The notes: a model not told the origin generated them from the letters alone. Counted from the stretch's first letter, positions 1-8,634 are shown. The stretch is DNA of 64,000 nucleotides from Actinomycetota bacterium (GCA_026003015.1 BPGL01000001.1:1256717-1320716); one strand, 5' to 3'. A program made the numbers and translations.

Positions 1-151
1 CGACGAGGATCTCCCCGTTCTTGGAGAAGCCGACGACCGAGGGGGTCGTACGCGCCCCTTCCGCGTTGGGGATGACCGCGGGCTCGCCGGCCTCCAGCAC
101 GGCGACCACCGAGTTCGTCGTTCCCAGGTCGATGCCTACGGCTCGTGCCAT
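1..151 (-). CDS. dnaK: Chaperone DnaK (Hsp70), N-terminal fragment
   Basis: This is the first 50 codons of Hsp70, cut by the window edge. The product starts [20 protein letters not shown], which carries the phosphate-1 loop (DLGTTNS) of the ATPase domain, and continues through the conserved segment containing [16 protein letters not shown]. DnaK is the cytoplasmic ATP-driven foldase that works with DnaJ and GrpE. The ATG at 151 is preceded by a purine-rich ribosome site and lies about 57 nt from a good -10 element. The gene is read away from the kinase gene at 409. Identification is certain; the rest of the gene lies outside the window. Confidence 0.97.
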   Translation of the reverse strand, partial: MARAVGIDLGTTNSVVAVLEAGEPAVIPNAEGARTTPSVVGFSKNGEILV

Positions 152-207
152 GTCGCTCCCTGCCCTCCTGTTCGTCGGCCCTCCGTCGGTTCCTTTCGGC
201 TGCCCAC

Positions 208-235
208 AGCATAGAACTTGAGTCTGCTCGTGTCA
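208..235 (-). promoter_or_regulatory. dnaK promoter with HspR/HAIR half-site
   Basis: Read on the minus strand, TGACAC (235-230) and TATGCT (213-208) are separated by 16 nt and form a good -35/-10 pair. Between them lies ACTCAAG (223-217), which is an exact right half of the actinobacterial HAIR operator (CTTGAGT-N7-ACTCAAG) bound by the heat-shock repressor HspR. The left half is degenerate. Heat-shock control is therefore likely but unproven. Confidence 0.55.
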
Positions 236-408
236 TATTCCCTGATAGCGACCGCTCCCCCGGCGCGGGGGGTGCCCCCGACCGTCGGCGTCGGGGGCGC
301 GATCGGCTCGCGGCATCCGGCTCCATCCGCTTCGCCCGGCGGGTCAAGGTGGCCCGACTTCCGACCGACAAGGGACTAGAACCATCGGCTTCGACCGGAA
401 GGACGGAC

Positions 409-1089
409 GTGGTCGCACCCGACACGCGCGAGCGCGCCCCGGCCAAGGACGCGGGAGCGCGGCCCGAGGACCGTCTGCTCGAGGAGCGGACGCGCTGGGC
501 CATGCAGATCCACGACGGCCTCACGCAGGCCGTCACCTCGGCCGTGCTCGAGCTGCAGACGCTCCGTCACCGGATCGAGACCGACCCCCAGGAGGCGATC
601 CGAGCGCTCGCGGCCGTCGAGCGTGAGATCCGGGAGGATCTGCGTCGGATCCGGGAGATCCTGTTCGAGATGACGGCCGACCGCCCCCGCGCGGTCCCGG
701 CCTTCACCGCGTTCGTCCGTGAGCTCGCCGAGCGCTGGCACCTGACCGCCGAGCTGGACGTGGACGCGGACCTCGACCGGATCCCCGAGCCGGTGCTCGA
801 GGCGCTCCACGCGATCGTCGCCGAGGCCCTCACGAACGCCGCCAAGCACGCCGGCGTTCGGCGTGCACGCGTGGTGGTCGGCGTCGCCGAGGACGCCCTG
901 CAGGTGTGCGTCGAGGATCGCGGTCGGGGCTTCGCCCCCGCCCGTGACGACGATGCGCACTTCGGGCTGGAGTTGATGCGGGCCCGCGCTGCTTCGGTGG
1001 GAGGGTCCGTGACCGTCGAATCCACCCCCGGGCACGGCACGACGGTACGCGCCGTGCTCCCCGTCGGAGGGCGAGGTGAGCGAGGATGA
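409..1089 (+). CDS. Soluble HisKA_3-type sensor histidine kinase
   Basis: A 226-residue cytoplasmic histidine kinase of the NarX/DegS class. The dimerisation and phosphoacceptor helix carries MQIHDGLTQAV, with the histidine in the IHDG context. The ATPase domain shows the N box (EALTNAAKHAG), the G1 box (VEDRGRGF) and a G2 region ending GHGTTVRAVLP. There is no membrane segment and no recognisable sensor domain, so it must sense an internal signal or work with a partner. The GTG at 409 is chosen because GGAAGGA lies 5 nt upstream and the sequence before it looks non-coding. Its stop overlaps the start of the response-regulator gene (ATGA), so the two are co-translated and almost certainly a cognate pair. 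Confidence 0.85.
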   Translation: MVAPDTRERAPAKDAGARPEDRLLEERTRWAMQIHDGLTQAVTSAVLELQTLRHRIETDPQEAIRALAAVEREIREDLRRIREILFEMTADRPRAVPAFTAFVRELAERWHLTAELDVDADLDRIPEPVLEALHAIVAEALTNAAKHAGVRRARVVVGVAEDALQVCVEDRGRGFAPARDDDAHFGLELMRARAASVGGSVTVESTPGHGTTVRAVLPVGGRGERG

Positions 1090-1763
1090 GGATCTTGATC
1101 GTCGACGACCACGCGCTCGTGCGTCGCGGCATGTACCACGTGGTCAAGGAGGGGTTCCCCGAGGCAGACGTCCTCGAGGCGGGCTCCGCGGAGGAAGCGC
1201 TCAAGCTCCTCCGTCGACCTGACGCGGTCGATCTCGCCCTCGTCGACGTGCGGATGCCCGACCTGGACGGGCTCGAGCTGCTGCGCGCGATCAAGAGCGA
1301 GTGGCCCGATCTGCCGGTCATCATGATCTCGACCTATGAGAACGCGCCGTACGTGAAGCGCGCCCTGGCCGACGGGGCTGCCGGCTACCTCCTCAAGGAC
1401 GCGACGCCCGAGGACCTCACTCAGGCGATCAACGTCGCGATCTCCGGCAGCGGCAACGTCTTGTCGCCGCGGGTGATCCAGAACCTGTTCGAGGAACAGC
1501 AGGGGCAGGCGGGCGGCGGCGGTGGACGGCGGACCGAGTACAGCCTCACCCAGCGAGAGCAGGACATCCTCGCCCTGCTCGCCGAGGGCCGCTCGAACCG
1601 GGACATCGCCCAGCGCCTGTACCTGTCGGAGAAGACGGTCAAGGCGCACCTGGCCGCGATCTTCCGCAAGCTCGGCGTCACGAACCGCACGCAGGCCGCG
1701 ATGGTCGCGGTCCAGCTCGGCGTCGGACCGGCGCCGGGGGCGATCGCCGCCAACGGGGAGTAG
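1086..1763 (+). CDS. NarL/FixJ-family response regulator
   Basis: A 225-residue transcription factor with an N-terminal receiver domain (residues 1-120; acidic pocket DD at 7-8, phosphoacceptor D54 in LVDVRMP, switch T/S in MIST, K in LLKD) and a C-terminal LuxR-type helix-turn-helix (about 155-215; SLTQREQDILALLAEG and SEKTVKAHL). A glycine-rich linker joins them. It is translationally coupled to the kinase gene, which should phosphorylate D54. The regulated genes are not evident. Confidence 0.93.
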   Translation: MRILIVDDHALVRRGMYHVVKEGFPEADVLEAGSAEEALKLLRRPDAVDLALVDVRMPDLDGLELLRAIKSEWPDLPVIMISTYENAPYVKRALADGAAGYLLKDATPEDLTQAINVAISGSGNVLSPRVIQNLFEEQQGQAGGGGGRRTEYSLTQREQDILALLAEGRSNRDIAQRLYLSEKTVKAHLAAIFRKLGVTNRTQAAMVAVQLGVGPAPGAIAANGE

Positions 1764-1784
1764 TCGCGCCCGGGCGGGGTCCGG

Positions 1785-2348
1785 TCAGGACCCGGCGAAG
1801 TCCTGGAAGGCTCGCGAGGGCGTCGGCCCGCGCTGTCCCTGGTACTTGTTGCCCGCGCGCCCGTAGGGGGTCTCGGCCGGGGAGGTGAGTCGGAAGAACG
1901 AGATCTGCCCGATCCGCATCCCCGGGTACAGGGTGATCGGCAGGTTCGCCACGTTCGACAGCTCCAGCGTCAGGTGACCCTCCCACCCGGGGTCGACGTA
2001 GCCGGCGGTCGAGTGGATCAGGAGCCCCAGGCGCCCGAGCGACGACTTGCCCTCGAGCCGGGCGACGAGGTCGTCGGGCAGCGCCACGCGCTCGAGCGTC
2101 GAGCCGAGCACGAACTCCCCGGGGTGCAGGATGAACGGCCCCTCGTCCTCGACCTCGACGAGCTCGGTCAGGTCGGGCATCTCCCGGCGGACGTCGATGT
2201 AGGGATAGCGGGCGTTCGCGAACACGCGGAACTGACGATCGACGTGCAGATCGACGCTCGAGGGCTGCACGCAGGCCGGATCGAACGGATCGATCACGAT
2301 CCGACCCGCCTGCACCTCGGCCCGGATGTCCCGATCGGACAGGATCAC
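1785..2348 (-). CDS. dcd: dCTP deaminase
   Basis: A 187-residue enzyme that deaminates dCTP to dUTP (or, in bifunctional family members, directly to dUMP) for thymidylate synthesis. Diagnostic motifs are ILSDRDI at the start, [21 protein letters not shown] with the catalytic glutamate region, the nucleotide-binding KSSLGRLGL, and the C-terminal [13 protein letters not shown] that closes over the triphosphate. The GTG at 2348 gives the family's standard N-terminus and overlaps the trpD stop as GTGA, so dcd is translated behind trpD. The trpD-dcd pairing has no metabolic logic and probably only reflects operon packing. Confidence 0.95.
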   Translation of the reverse strand: MILSDRDIRAEVQAGRIVIDPFDPACVQPSSVDLHVDRQFRVFANARYPYIDVRREMPDLTELVEVEDEGPFILHPGEFVLGSTLERVALPDDLVARLEGKSSLGRLGLLIHSTAGYVDPGWEGHLTLELSNVANLPITLYPGMRIGQISFFRLTSPAETPYGRAGNKYQGQRGPTPSRAFQDFAGS

Positions 2349-3388
2349 GACGCGTGCTCCCGCTCGGCGGCCACGCGCGAGACCTCGATCCACCGCTCGA
2401 GGGTCCGCGCCGCCTCGCCCTCGTCGATCGAGCGCGCGGCCGTGGCCATCCCCTCCTCGAGCGATCCGGCGAACCCCGCGACCTCGAGCGCGGCACCGGC
2501 GTTCAGCACCACGACGTCGCGATGCGGTCCGGGCTCGCCGTCGAGGATCCGGCGCACGACCTCGGCCGAGCTCCGAGCGTCCGCGACGCGCAGGTCCTCG
2601 GGGCGCGCACGACGCAGGCCGAGCTTGGTAGGGTCGAGGTGGGTCTCGTGCACCGCCCCGTCGCGAACCTCGTAGACGGTGGAGATCCCGGTGGTCGTGA
2701 GCTCATCCAGACCGTCCTCGCCCCGGAACAGCTTCGCCCGCACCCCCCGGCGAGCCAGGACCTCCGCCATCAGCGGCAGCATCCGCTCGTCGGCCACCCC
2801 GACCACCTGCGCGTACGGCCGGGCGGGGTTCGTCAGCGGGCCGAGCACGTTGAACACGGTGGGCACGCGCAGCTCCCGACGCACCGGTGCGGCGTGCACC
2901 ATCGCCGGGTGGTAGCGGGGCGCGAACATGAAGGCGATGCCGGTCTCGGCCAGGCACCGCTCGACCCCCGAGGGATCGAGCTCGATCGCCACCCCGAGCG
3001 CCTCGAGGAGGTCGGCCGAGCCGCACCCGCTGGAAGCAGCCCGGTTGCCGTGCTTGGCGACGGGCACGCCCGCGCCCGCAACCACGATCGCCGCGGCCGT
3101 CGAGATGTTGAAGGTATGGCTCCGGTCACCTCCGGTGCCGCACGTGTCGATCACCGGGCTGGGCGTTGCGACGGGCACGGCGAAGGCGAGCATCGTGCTG
3201 GCGAGCCCCTCAATCTCCTCGACCGTCTCGCCCTTCGTTCGCAACGCGAGCAAGAAGGCACCGATCTGGCCGGGCGTGGCCTCGCCGGCCATGATGCAGC
3301 GCATCGCCTCAGCCGCTTCGTCGGCGTCGAGCGGACGTCGCGCGGCAAGCCGCGAGAGCACCCTCGGCCACAGGTCGTCCGTGGTCAT
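2345..3388 (-). CDS. trpD: Anthranilate phosphoribosyltransferase
   Basis: A 347-residue enzyme that transfers phosphoribose from PRPP to anthranilate, the second step of tryptophan synthesis. It has the all-helical N-terminal domain (MTTDDLWP onward), the PRPP loop [16 protein letters not shown], the [21 protein letters not shown] segment in two conserved blocks, and the anthranilate site around [11 protein letters not shown] and GPLTNPA. The ATG at 3388 is preceded by a TACGGT hexamer (3403-3398) whose last base is 10 nt away, so the mRNA is probably leaderless. Open sequence further upstream is not conserved coding. No other trp genes are nearby. It is co-expressed with dcd. Confidence 0.96.
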   Translation of the reverse strand: MTTDDLWPRVLSRLAARRPLDADEAAEAMRCIMAGEATPGQIGAFLLALRTKGETVEEIEGLASTMLAFAVPVATPSPVIDTCGTGGDRSHTFNISTAAAIVVAGAGVPVAKHGNRAASSGCGSADLLEALGVAIELDPSGVERCLAETGIAFMFAPRYHPAMVHAAPVRRELRVPTVFNVLGPLTNPARPYAQVVGVADERMLPLMAEVLARRGVRAKLFRGEDGLDELTTTGISTVYEVRDGAVHETHLDPTKLGLRRARPEDLRVADARSSAEVVRRILDGEPGPHRDVVVLNAGAALEVAGFAGSLEEGMATAARSIDEGEAARTLERWIEVSRVAAEREHAS

Positions 3389-3550
3389 CGGGCTCGCACC
3401 GTAGCAAAGGGACGAGCAGCTCAGGCGGGGGCCCCGGTGGGCGCCGGTCCGCCCCGGAGCTCGCGCGGCCCGCAGCGCCCTGGCGCACCGCCCGACAGGC
3501 GCTAGACTCATCCACCGCGGCCGCGGGCTCGCGCTCGCGGGTCGCGCCAC

Positions 3551-3621
3551 GCGGGTGTGGTTCAATGGCAGAACGCAAGCTTCCCAAGCTTGAAACGGGG
3601 GTTCGATTCCCCTCACCCGCT
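3551..3621 (+). tRNA. tRNA-Gly (anticodon CCC)
   Basis: A 71-nt cloverleaf: acceptor stem GCGGGTG pairs with CACCCGC, the D arm is GTTC-AATGGCA-GAAC, the anticodon stem is CAAGC/GCTTG with loop TTCCCAA (anticodon CCC at positions 34-36), and the T arm is GGGGG-TTCGATT-CCCCT. The discriminator is T and CCA is not encoded. A TAGACT hexamer at 3503-3508 could serve as the -10. The gene sits alone between trpD and nth. Confidence 0.97.
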
Positions 3622-3694
3622 CCGATGGCCCCGGCCTGAGGACGCCCTTCGGCGTCGGGTGGCCCGACGGCCGTGCGCGCTGCCCCCGCGCCCC

Positions 3695-4402
3695 CTAGCG
3701 CCGAGCGCTCGGGCACAGGTCGGCGAGCGGACAGACCTCGCAGCACGGTCGTCGGGCGCCGCAGATCTGCCGGCCGAGCCGGATCAGGCCCACGTGGAGG
3801 GCGGTCCGCGTCCCGGCCGGCACGAGCTCGTGCAGGAGCCGGTCGGCGCGTTCCGCGCTCGCCCGCTCCGGCACGAGCCCCAACCGTCGAGCGACCCGGT
3901 GCACGTGGGTATCGACGGGGATCGCGTCGTGGCCGAGCGCGAAGCCCTGGACCACCGCGGCCGTCTTCGGCCCCACGCCGGGCAGCGAGGTGAGGTAGGC
4001 CCGTGCCTGCGGCTCGGGCAGGCCCGCGAGCCGCGACAGATCGTGCGCGCCCTCCCGCTCGCGGATCGTCCGCAAGATCGCCTGGATCCTCGGGGCCTTG
4101 GTGTTCGCCAACCCTCCGACGCGGATCACCGCCGCGAGCTCGTCGGTCGGGGCGGTCTCGACCGCGCGCCAATCGGGGTAGGCGGCCCGCAGCGCGGCGA
4201 AGGCGCGGTCGGCGTTCCGATCGCTCGTGTGCTGGCTGAGCACCGTGAGCACGAGCTCCTCGAGCGGGTCCAGGGCGCGCGGCGCCCCGAGCTCCCCGAA
4301 GCGGACGCCCAGACGCCTCAGGATCGTCCGCACGCGCCGCCGGTCCGCGTTGGGAGCCTCGGAGGGCGCCCCGGCCGGGAAGGGGCGGGGGCGGCGGCTC
4401 AC
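3695..4402 (-). CDS. nth: Endonuclease III
   Basis: A 235-residue bifunctional DNA glycosylase/AP lyase that removes oxidised pyrimidines in base-excision repair. The helix-hairpin-helix LPGVGPKTA carries the catalytic lysine, VDTHVHRVARRLGL carries the catalytic aspartate, and the C-terminus has the C-X6-C-X2-C-X5-C pattern that binds a [4Fe-4S] cluster. The GTG at 4402 overlaps the dnaB stop (GTGA), giving translational coupling to dnaB. This leaves an N-terminal extension of about 20 residues before the conserved core, so a shorter start is possible. Association with dnaB is unusual but the gene itself is unambiguous. Confidence 0.95.
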   Translation of the reverse strand: MSRRPRPFPAGAPSEAPNADRRRVRTILRRLGVRFGELGAPRALDPLEELVLTVLSQHTSDRNADRAFAALRAAYPDWRAVETAPTDELAAVIRVGGLANTKAPRIQAILRTIREREGAHDLSRLAGLPEPQARAYLTSLPGVGPKTAAVVQGFALGHDAIPVDTHVHRVARRLGLVPERASAERADRLLHELVPAGTRTALHVGLIRLGRQICGARRPCCEVCPLADLCPSARR

Positions 4403-5766
4403 CCCTCGACGCCGCGCGCGGCGTTGCGGAACTGGGTGAGGGACGGCTCGAAGTGCAGCCGGATCGAGCCGGTGGGACCGTTGCGGTGCTTGGCCACGAT
4501 CAGCTCCGCGTCGCGCTTCTTCTCCGGGTCGAGATCGTCGCGGTGGATGAAGATCACGACGTCGGAGTCCTGCTCGATCGCGCCGCTCTCCCGAAGGTCC
4601 GACAGCTGCGGGCGCTTGTCGGCCCGGGCCTCGGGGTTGCGGTTCAGCTGCGAGAGCGCGATCACCGGGATGTGCAGCTCCTTGGCCAGGAGCTTCAGCT
4701 GACGGCTGATCTCCGCGACCTCCTGCTGACGGTTGTCGGGCCGCCGCGCGCTCGGGCTCGTCATCAGCTGCAGGTAGTCGACCACGATCAGGTCGAGGCC
4801 GGTGCGGCTCGTGCGCATCCGTCGAGCCTTGGCCCGGATGTCGACGATGTTCACGTTGCCCGCGTCGACGATGTGCAGGGGGGCGTCGTGCAGGATCTCG
4901 GCGGCCTGGACGACGCCGGTCCAGTCGGCAGGACCCACGCGCTTGTTGCGGATCCGATCCCAGGGCACGCGCGCCTCGGCGCACAGCAGCCGCATCCCGA
5001 TCTCGAAGCGGGACATCTCGAGCGAGAACACGGCCACGGGGTGGTCGGCGATCGCGACGTTGCGGGCGATGTTGATGGCGAGCGAGGACTTCCCTACGCC
5101 GGGGCGTGCGGCGATCACGATCAGGTTGCCGGGCTGCAGCCCCGAGGTGAGGTCGTCCAGGTCGCGGAACCCGGTCGGGATGCCGGTGTAGGCGGACTCG
5201 CGGTTCTGGATCGTCTCGAGCTCGGCCATCGCCTGGTCGAGCAGGTCGCGCAGCGTCGCCCCGTCGTCGCGGTCGTCGCGTCGTGCGACGTCGTAGATCC
5301 GCTGCTCCGCCCGGTCGGCGACCGCGTCGGCGTCCTCGCCGGCCGCGTAGGCGAGCTCCATGATGTCGGCCGCCGCGGTGATCAGACGACGCCGAAGCGC
5401 CGCGTCGGCCACGATCCGGGCGTAGTGGGCCGCCCCCGCGGGGGTCGGGGTCTCGTCGACGAGGTCGCGGATCGCGAGGGGTCCCCCGACCTCCTCGAGC
5501 GCCCCCTCGCGGCGCAGCGCCTCGACCGCGGTGATCACGTCGACGGGCTCGCCGCGGGCGAACAGGCCGCGCAGCGCGCGGTAGATGCGGCCGTGCGCCG
5601 ACCGGTAGAAGTCCTCGGGCTCGAGCAGCTCGACGACGTCGGCGACCGCGTCGGGCGAGAGCATCATCGCGCCCAGGACCGAGCGCTCCGCCTCCAGGTT
5701 CTGTGGGGGGAGCCGGTGGTCGCCGCCGCCGGGAAGGCGGACGACCTCATCCGCGGCGCGAACCAC
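4399..5766 (-). CDS. dnaB: Replicative DNA helicase DnaB
   Basis: A 455-residue hexameric 5'-3' helicase that drives the replication fork. The N-terminal primase-interaction domain begins LPPQNLEAERSVLGAMM. The RecA-like C-terminal domain has Walker A (ARPGVGKSS, near residue 215), Walker B (LIVVDYLQLM) and the late motif RESGAIEQDSDVVIF. There is no intein, although this gene is often split by one. The start is GTG. It lies downstream of the ribosomal protein/ssb block but is separated from rplI by a 284-nt spacer holding DnaA boxes, so it probably has its own promoter. The next gene, nth, overlaps its stop. Confidence 0.97.
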   Translation of the reverse strand: MVRAADEVVRLPGGGDHRLPPQNLEAERSVLGAMMLSPDAVADVVELLEPEDFYRSAHGRIYRALRGLFARGEPVDVITAVEALRREGALEEVGGPLAIRDLVDETPTPAGAAHYARIVADAALRRRLITAAADIMELAYAAGEDADAVADRAEQRIYDVARRDDRDDGATLRDLLDQAMAELETIQNRESAYTGIPTGFRDLDDLTSGLQPGNLIVIAARPGVGKSSLAINIARNVAIADHPVAVFSLEMSRFEIGMRLLCAEARVPWDRIRNKRVGPADWTGVVQAAEILHDAPLHIVDAGNVNIVDIRAKARRMRTSRTGLDLIVVDYLQLMTSPSARRPDNRQQEVAEISRQLKLLAKELHIPVIALSQLNRNPEARADKRPQLSDLRESGAIEQDSDVVIFIHRDDLDPEKKRDAELIVAKHRNGPTGSIRLHFEPSLTQFRNAARGVEG

Positions 5767-5893
5767 CGATCACCCCCCGGCTCCCCTCGGCCTGCCCGAC
5801 CGACGAACCGCGGCCACCCGACCGCCGCGGATCTGACGCGCAACCCTACGCCGCGCACGACCTGGGCGCCACCGGACAACGGTGGGAAATCGC

Positions 5894-5996
5894 TGTGGAA
5901 AACCCGCGCCGCAGGTCGGGACGCCGCGAGGCCGAACGAACCTTGGCGCTCCGCCCCCCACCTGCGCTTTCCCCATGTGGACAACCATGTGGACAA
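5894..5996. promoter_or_regulatory. Cluster of DnaA boxes upstream of dnaB
   Basis: On the minus strand TTGTCCACA occurs exactly twice (5984-5976 and 5996-5988, 12 bp apart, same orientation) and TTTTCCACA once (5902-5894). TTGTCCACA is the preferred DnaA box of Streptomyces and mycobacteria. The sites lie in the otherwise empty spacer between rplI and dnaB and point toward dnaB. They may let the initiator DnaA set dnaB transcription. Three boxes without an AT-rich stretch do not make an origin. Confidence 0.6.
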
Positions 5997-6050
5997 GTGT
6001 GGAGCCCGGGGGTGACAACACGGATCGCCGGGGCGCCGCCGCGCGCCGGC

Positions 6051-6506
6051 TCAGGCCTCCTGCGCGACGACCTCCACGGTGAGGACCGGCTCGACCCCCG
6101 GGAACAGACGGACGCGGACCTCGTGGGTTCCCAGCGAGCGGATCGGCTCGGGCAGGTGGACGTCGCGTCGGTCCACGTCGACGCCGGCGGCCGCCGCGAC
6201 GGCCGCCGCGACCTCGGTCGAGGTCACCGACCCGAACAACCGCCCCTCCTCTCCGGCCCTGGCCGCGATCCGCAAGGGACCTGCGGCGGTCAGCTTGGAG
6301 GCGATCGCCTCCACCTCCGCGCGACGCTGGGCGAGCCGCGCCTCGTGGGCCCGGCGCAGCTGCTCGGCCTGTCGGAGCGCCCCCTTCGACGCCGCGATCG
6401 CGAGCCCCTTGGGGATGAGGTAGTTGCGCGCGTAGCCGTCGGCGACCTCGGCCACGTCCCCAGGCTGGCCGAGCGCCTCGACGGGCTTCTGCAAGATCAC
6501 CTTCAT
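6051..6506 (-). CDS. rplI: Large-subunit ribosomal protein bL9
   Basis: A 151-residue ribosomal protein. The N-terminal rRNA-binding domain is [21 protein letters not shown] followed by the family signature through [13 protein letters not shown] long central helix (about 45-75) and the C-terminal domain (LFGSVTS and HEVRVRLF) follow. The length is normal. The start ATG overlaps the rpsR stop as ATGA, so it is the last gene of the rpsF-ssb-rpsR-rplI transcription unit. Confidence 0.97.
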   Translation of the reverse strand: MKVILQKPVEALGQPGDVAEVADGYARNYLIPKGLAIAASKGALRQAEQLRRAHEARLAQRRAEVEAIASKLTAAGPLRIAARAGEEGRLFGSVTSTEVAAAVAAAAGVDVDRRDVHLPEPIRSLGTHEVRVRLFPGVEPVLTVEVVAQEA

Positions 6507-6772
6507 CGCGTCGAGTACGGCAGCAGCGCCATCTCGCGGGCGTTCTTGATCGCGGAGGCCACGTCGCGCTGGTGCTGCACGCAGTTGCCCGTCACGCGGC
6601 GCGCTCGGATCTTGCCGCGCTCCGAGACGAACTTGCGAAGCGTCATGACGTCCTTGTAGTCGACGTAGGCGACGCGGTCCTTGCAGAAGATGCAGACCTT
6701 CTTCTTCGTCTTCTTCTGCCAGCCCTTGTCTTCCTTCTCGCGGCGTCGCTTGCTCGAGCTCTTAGGGGCCAT
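6503..6772 (-). CDS. rpsR: Small-subunit ribosomal protein bS18
   Basis: An 89-residue ribosomal protein that pairs with bS6 on the 30S platform. The core [17 protein letters not shown], then [19 protein letters not shown] and [24 protein letters not shown] are diagnostic. The CIFC pair and the later NC suggest the zinc-binding (C+) form. The lysine-rich N-terminal 25 residues are longer than in E. coli, as is usual in actinobacteria. The gene begins inside the end of ssb (11-bp overlap) and overlaps rplI by 4 bp. Confidence 0.97.
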   Translation of the reverse strand: MAPKSSSKRRREKEDKGWQKKTKKKVCIFCKDRVAYVDYKDVMTLRKFVSERGKIRARRVTGNCVQHQRDVASAIKNAREMALLPYSTR

Positions 6773-7214
6773 CGATCGGCGTCTCCTCCTGGGTCGCAGC
6801 AGCCGCCGGGGTCGCCACGGCGGCGCTCCAGTCGCTCCCGCCCGAGGCGGATCGGTTCGTCTTCTCGACGCGCGCCGTGGCCCACCGCAGGCTCGGACCG
6901 AGGTCGTCGGCCTCGATCTCGACGACGGTCCGACGCTCGCCCTCCTGGTTCTCCCAGGAGCGCTGCTTCAGGCGCCCCGTGACGACGACCCGCGTGCCGC
7001 GCGTGAGCGACTCGGCGACGTTCTCGGCGAGCTGACGCCAACAGTTCACCGTGAAGAACGACGTCTCACCGTCGGTCCAGTTGCCGGCCGCGTCCCGGAT
7101 CCGCGTCGAGTAGGCGATGCGGAAGTTCGCCACCGCCGCGCCGTTCGCCGTGTAGCGGAGCTCGGGGTCGTCGGTCAGGTTCCCGACGATCGTGATCTGG
7201 TTGTCGCTGGCCAT
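6762..7214 (-). CDS. ssb: Single-stranded DNA-binding protein without an acidic tip
   Basis: A 150-residue SSB. The OB fold covers residues 1-110 ([43 protein letters not shown] in two pieces, [18 protein letters not shown]). A short Ala/Ser-rich tail follows. The C-terminus is [11 protein letters not shown], not the acidic D-D-x-P-F tip that normally recruits repair and replication proteins. Reading the other frames near the stop gives no hidden tip. The stop lies 11 bp inside rpsR. It is placed between rpsF and rpsR as in most actinobacteria, so it is the main SSB by position. Confidence 0.95.
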   Translation of the reverse strand: MASDNQITIVGNLTDDPELRYTANGAAVANFRIAYSTRIRDAAGNWTDGETSFFTVNCWRQLAENVAESLTRGTRVVVTGRLKQRSWENQEGERRTVVEIEADDLGPSLRWATARVEKTNRSASGGSDWSAAVATPAAAATQEETPIDGP

Positions 7215-7245
7215 GAGCCACTCCTTCCCGTGTCGAGCCGCCCGC

Positions 7246-7686
7246 TCACGCGGGCGTGGGGGAGGCGGCGGAGGACGTGGAGGCGTCCTCCGGGGTCCTG
7301 TCCGCGGACCGAACGGCGTCGTCGGACGATGGACCCTCGACGCCGCCCGAGGTCTCGCCCCCGCGGGATCGACCGTCCCCGCCCGCGGTCGGTCCGGCCC
7401 CCGGCGGGAGCACGACGATCTTGTGGCGGACCACCTCGTCGGCCAGGTTCAGCACGCGCTCCAGCTCGGCCTGGCTCGCCGGGGACGCCGTGAACCGCAC
7501 CACCACGTACGTGCCCTCGTGCTGGTGCGCGATCGGGTAGGCGAAGCGTCGCCGTCCCCACCGATCGACCGCGCCGATCGATCCACCGTCCGGCTCGACC
7601 GTCCGACGGATCCGCTCGACCGCCGTCGTGACCGTCGCCTCGTCGGCGTCGGCGGGCAGGATCACCATGCACTCGTACTCCCTCAA
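7246..7686 (-). CDS. rpsF: Small-subunit ribosomal protein bS6
   Basis: A 146-residue ribosomal protein. Residues 1-95 are the ferredoxin-like bS6 fold ([56 protein letters not shown]). The last 50 residues are a low-complexity Gly/Ser/Glu/Ala tail. Acidic tails are known in this family, but this one is long. The start is TTG at 7686, decided by an excellent AGGAGGTGA site just upstream. It is the first gene of the unit and is read divergently from panB. Confidence 0.95.
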   Translation of the reverse strand: MREYECMVILPADADEATVTTAVERIRRTVEPDGGSIGAVDRWGRRRFAYPIAHQHEGTYVVVRFTASPASQAELERVLNLADEVVRHKIVVLPPGAGPTAGGDGRSRGGETSGGVEGPSSDDAVRSADRTPEDASTSSAASPTPA

Positions 7687-7848
7687 CCGTCACCTCCTCT
7701 GGACTGGACGGCCCCCCCGAGGGGGAGCAGGGGTCGTGAGGGAACGCCCAGCAGGGTACCGGATCCACGCCGACCCTAGCAGCCCCCACCGACACGGGTA
7801 GACTCGGTCCCACCACGGCCGTGCACTCTCGAGGCGGAGGCGCGAGCG

Positions 7849-8634
7849 ATGACGATCACGATCCACGACCTCGCGGCGTTCAAGGCGCAGGGACGACGGT
7901 TCGTCGTCCTCACGGCCTACGACCACCCGACCGCTCGGATCCTCGACCGCGCCGGCGTGCCGGTGCTCCTCGTCGGGGACTCGGTCGGGCGCAACGTCCT
8001 GGGGTATTCGAACGAGCTGCCGGTGACGATGCAGGAGATGCTCCACCACGTGCGCGCGGTGGCCCGCGGTGCCGAGCGCGCGATGGTCGTCGCGGACCTG
8101 CCGTTCATGTCCTACCAGGCGAGCCTCGCCGAGGGCGTGCGCAACGCCGGTCGGCTGATCAAGGAGGGCGGCGCGCACGCGGTCAAGCTCGAAGGGCCCC
8201 ACGACGAGCTCGTGCACCGGCTGAGCGAGATCGGGATCCCGGTGATGGCCCACGTCGGACTCACGCCGCAGTCGGTCCACGGGCTCGGCGGCTACCGGGT
8301 CCAAGGGCGCGGGGAGGCCGCCCAGCGGGTCCTGGAGCAGGCCCGCCAGCTCGAGAAGGCCGGAGCGTTCGCGATCGTGCTGGAGGCCGTTCCGGCCGCG
8401 CTCGGGGCCGAGATCACCCGGGCGCTGCGGATCCCCACGATCGGGATCGGAGCGGGCCCCGACACCGACGCCCAGGTCCTCGTGCTCCACGACCTGCTCG
8501 GGCTGAACGAGGAGCTCCCCCGGTTCGCCAAGCGCTACGCCGAGCTCGCCTCGGTGATCGACGCAGCCGTGCGCGCGTTCGCGGCCGACGTGGAGCGCGG
8601 CGCCTTCCCCGACGAGGAGCACTCGTACCGCTGA
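7849..8634 (+). CDS. panB: 3-methyl-2-oxobutanoate hydroxymethyltransferase
   Basis: A 261-residue TIM-barrel enzyme that makes ketopantoate from 2-oxoisovalerate and methylene-tetrahydrofolate, the first committed step to pantothenate and CoA. Visible signatures are VLTAYDHPTARILDRAGVPVL in the N-terminal strand, VGDSVGRNVLGY with the metal-binding Asp, MVVADLPFMSYQ, AVKLEG, MAHVGLTPQSVH, VLEAVP, and the closing IGIGAGPDTDAQVLVLHDLLG block. Start ATG 7849 has GGCGGAGG upstream, and a TAGACT -10 lies at 7799-7804. No other pan genes are adjacent. Confidence 0.97.
   Translation: MTITIHDLAAFKAQGRRFVVLTAYDHPTARILDRAGVPVLLVGDSVGRNVLGYSNELPVTMQEMLHHVRAVARGAERAMVVADLPFMSYQASLAEGVRNAGRLIKEGGAHAVKLEGPHDELVHRLSEIGIPVMAHVGLTPQSVHGLGGYRVQGRGEAAQRVLEQARQLEKAGAFAIVLEAVPAALGAEITRALRIPTIGIGAGPDTDAQVLVLHDLLGLNEELPRFAKRYAELASVIDAAVRAFAADVERGAFPDEEHSYR

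Noticed and set aside
567-1649. Long open frame antisense to the first kinase/regulator pair, and similar long frames opposite most genes
   Set aside because: The very high GC content removes stop codons from antisense frames. These translations are Arg/Pro/Gly-rich without conserved motifs, while the sense frames encode clear families.
5767-6050. Chromosomal origin (oriC) in the dnaB-rplI spacer
   Set aside because: Only three DnaA boxes and no AT-rich unwinding region. dnaA and dnaN are not present.
6762-6800. Frameshift hiding a normal SSB acidic tip
   Set aside because: None of the three frames near the stop gives an Asp-rich tail ending in Pro-Phe, and the rpsR start fixes the DNA sequence there.
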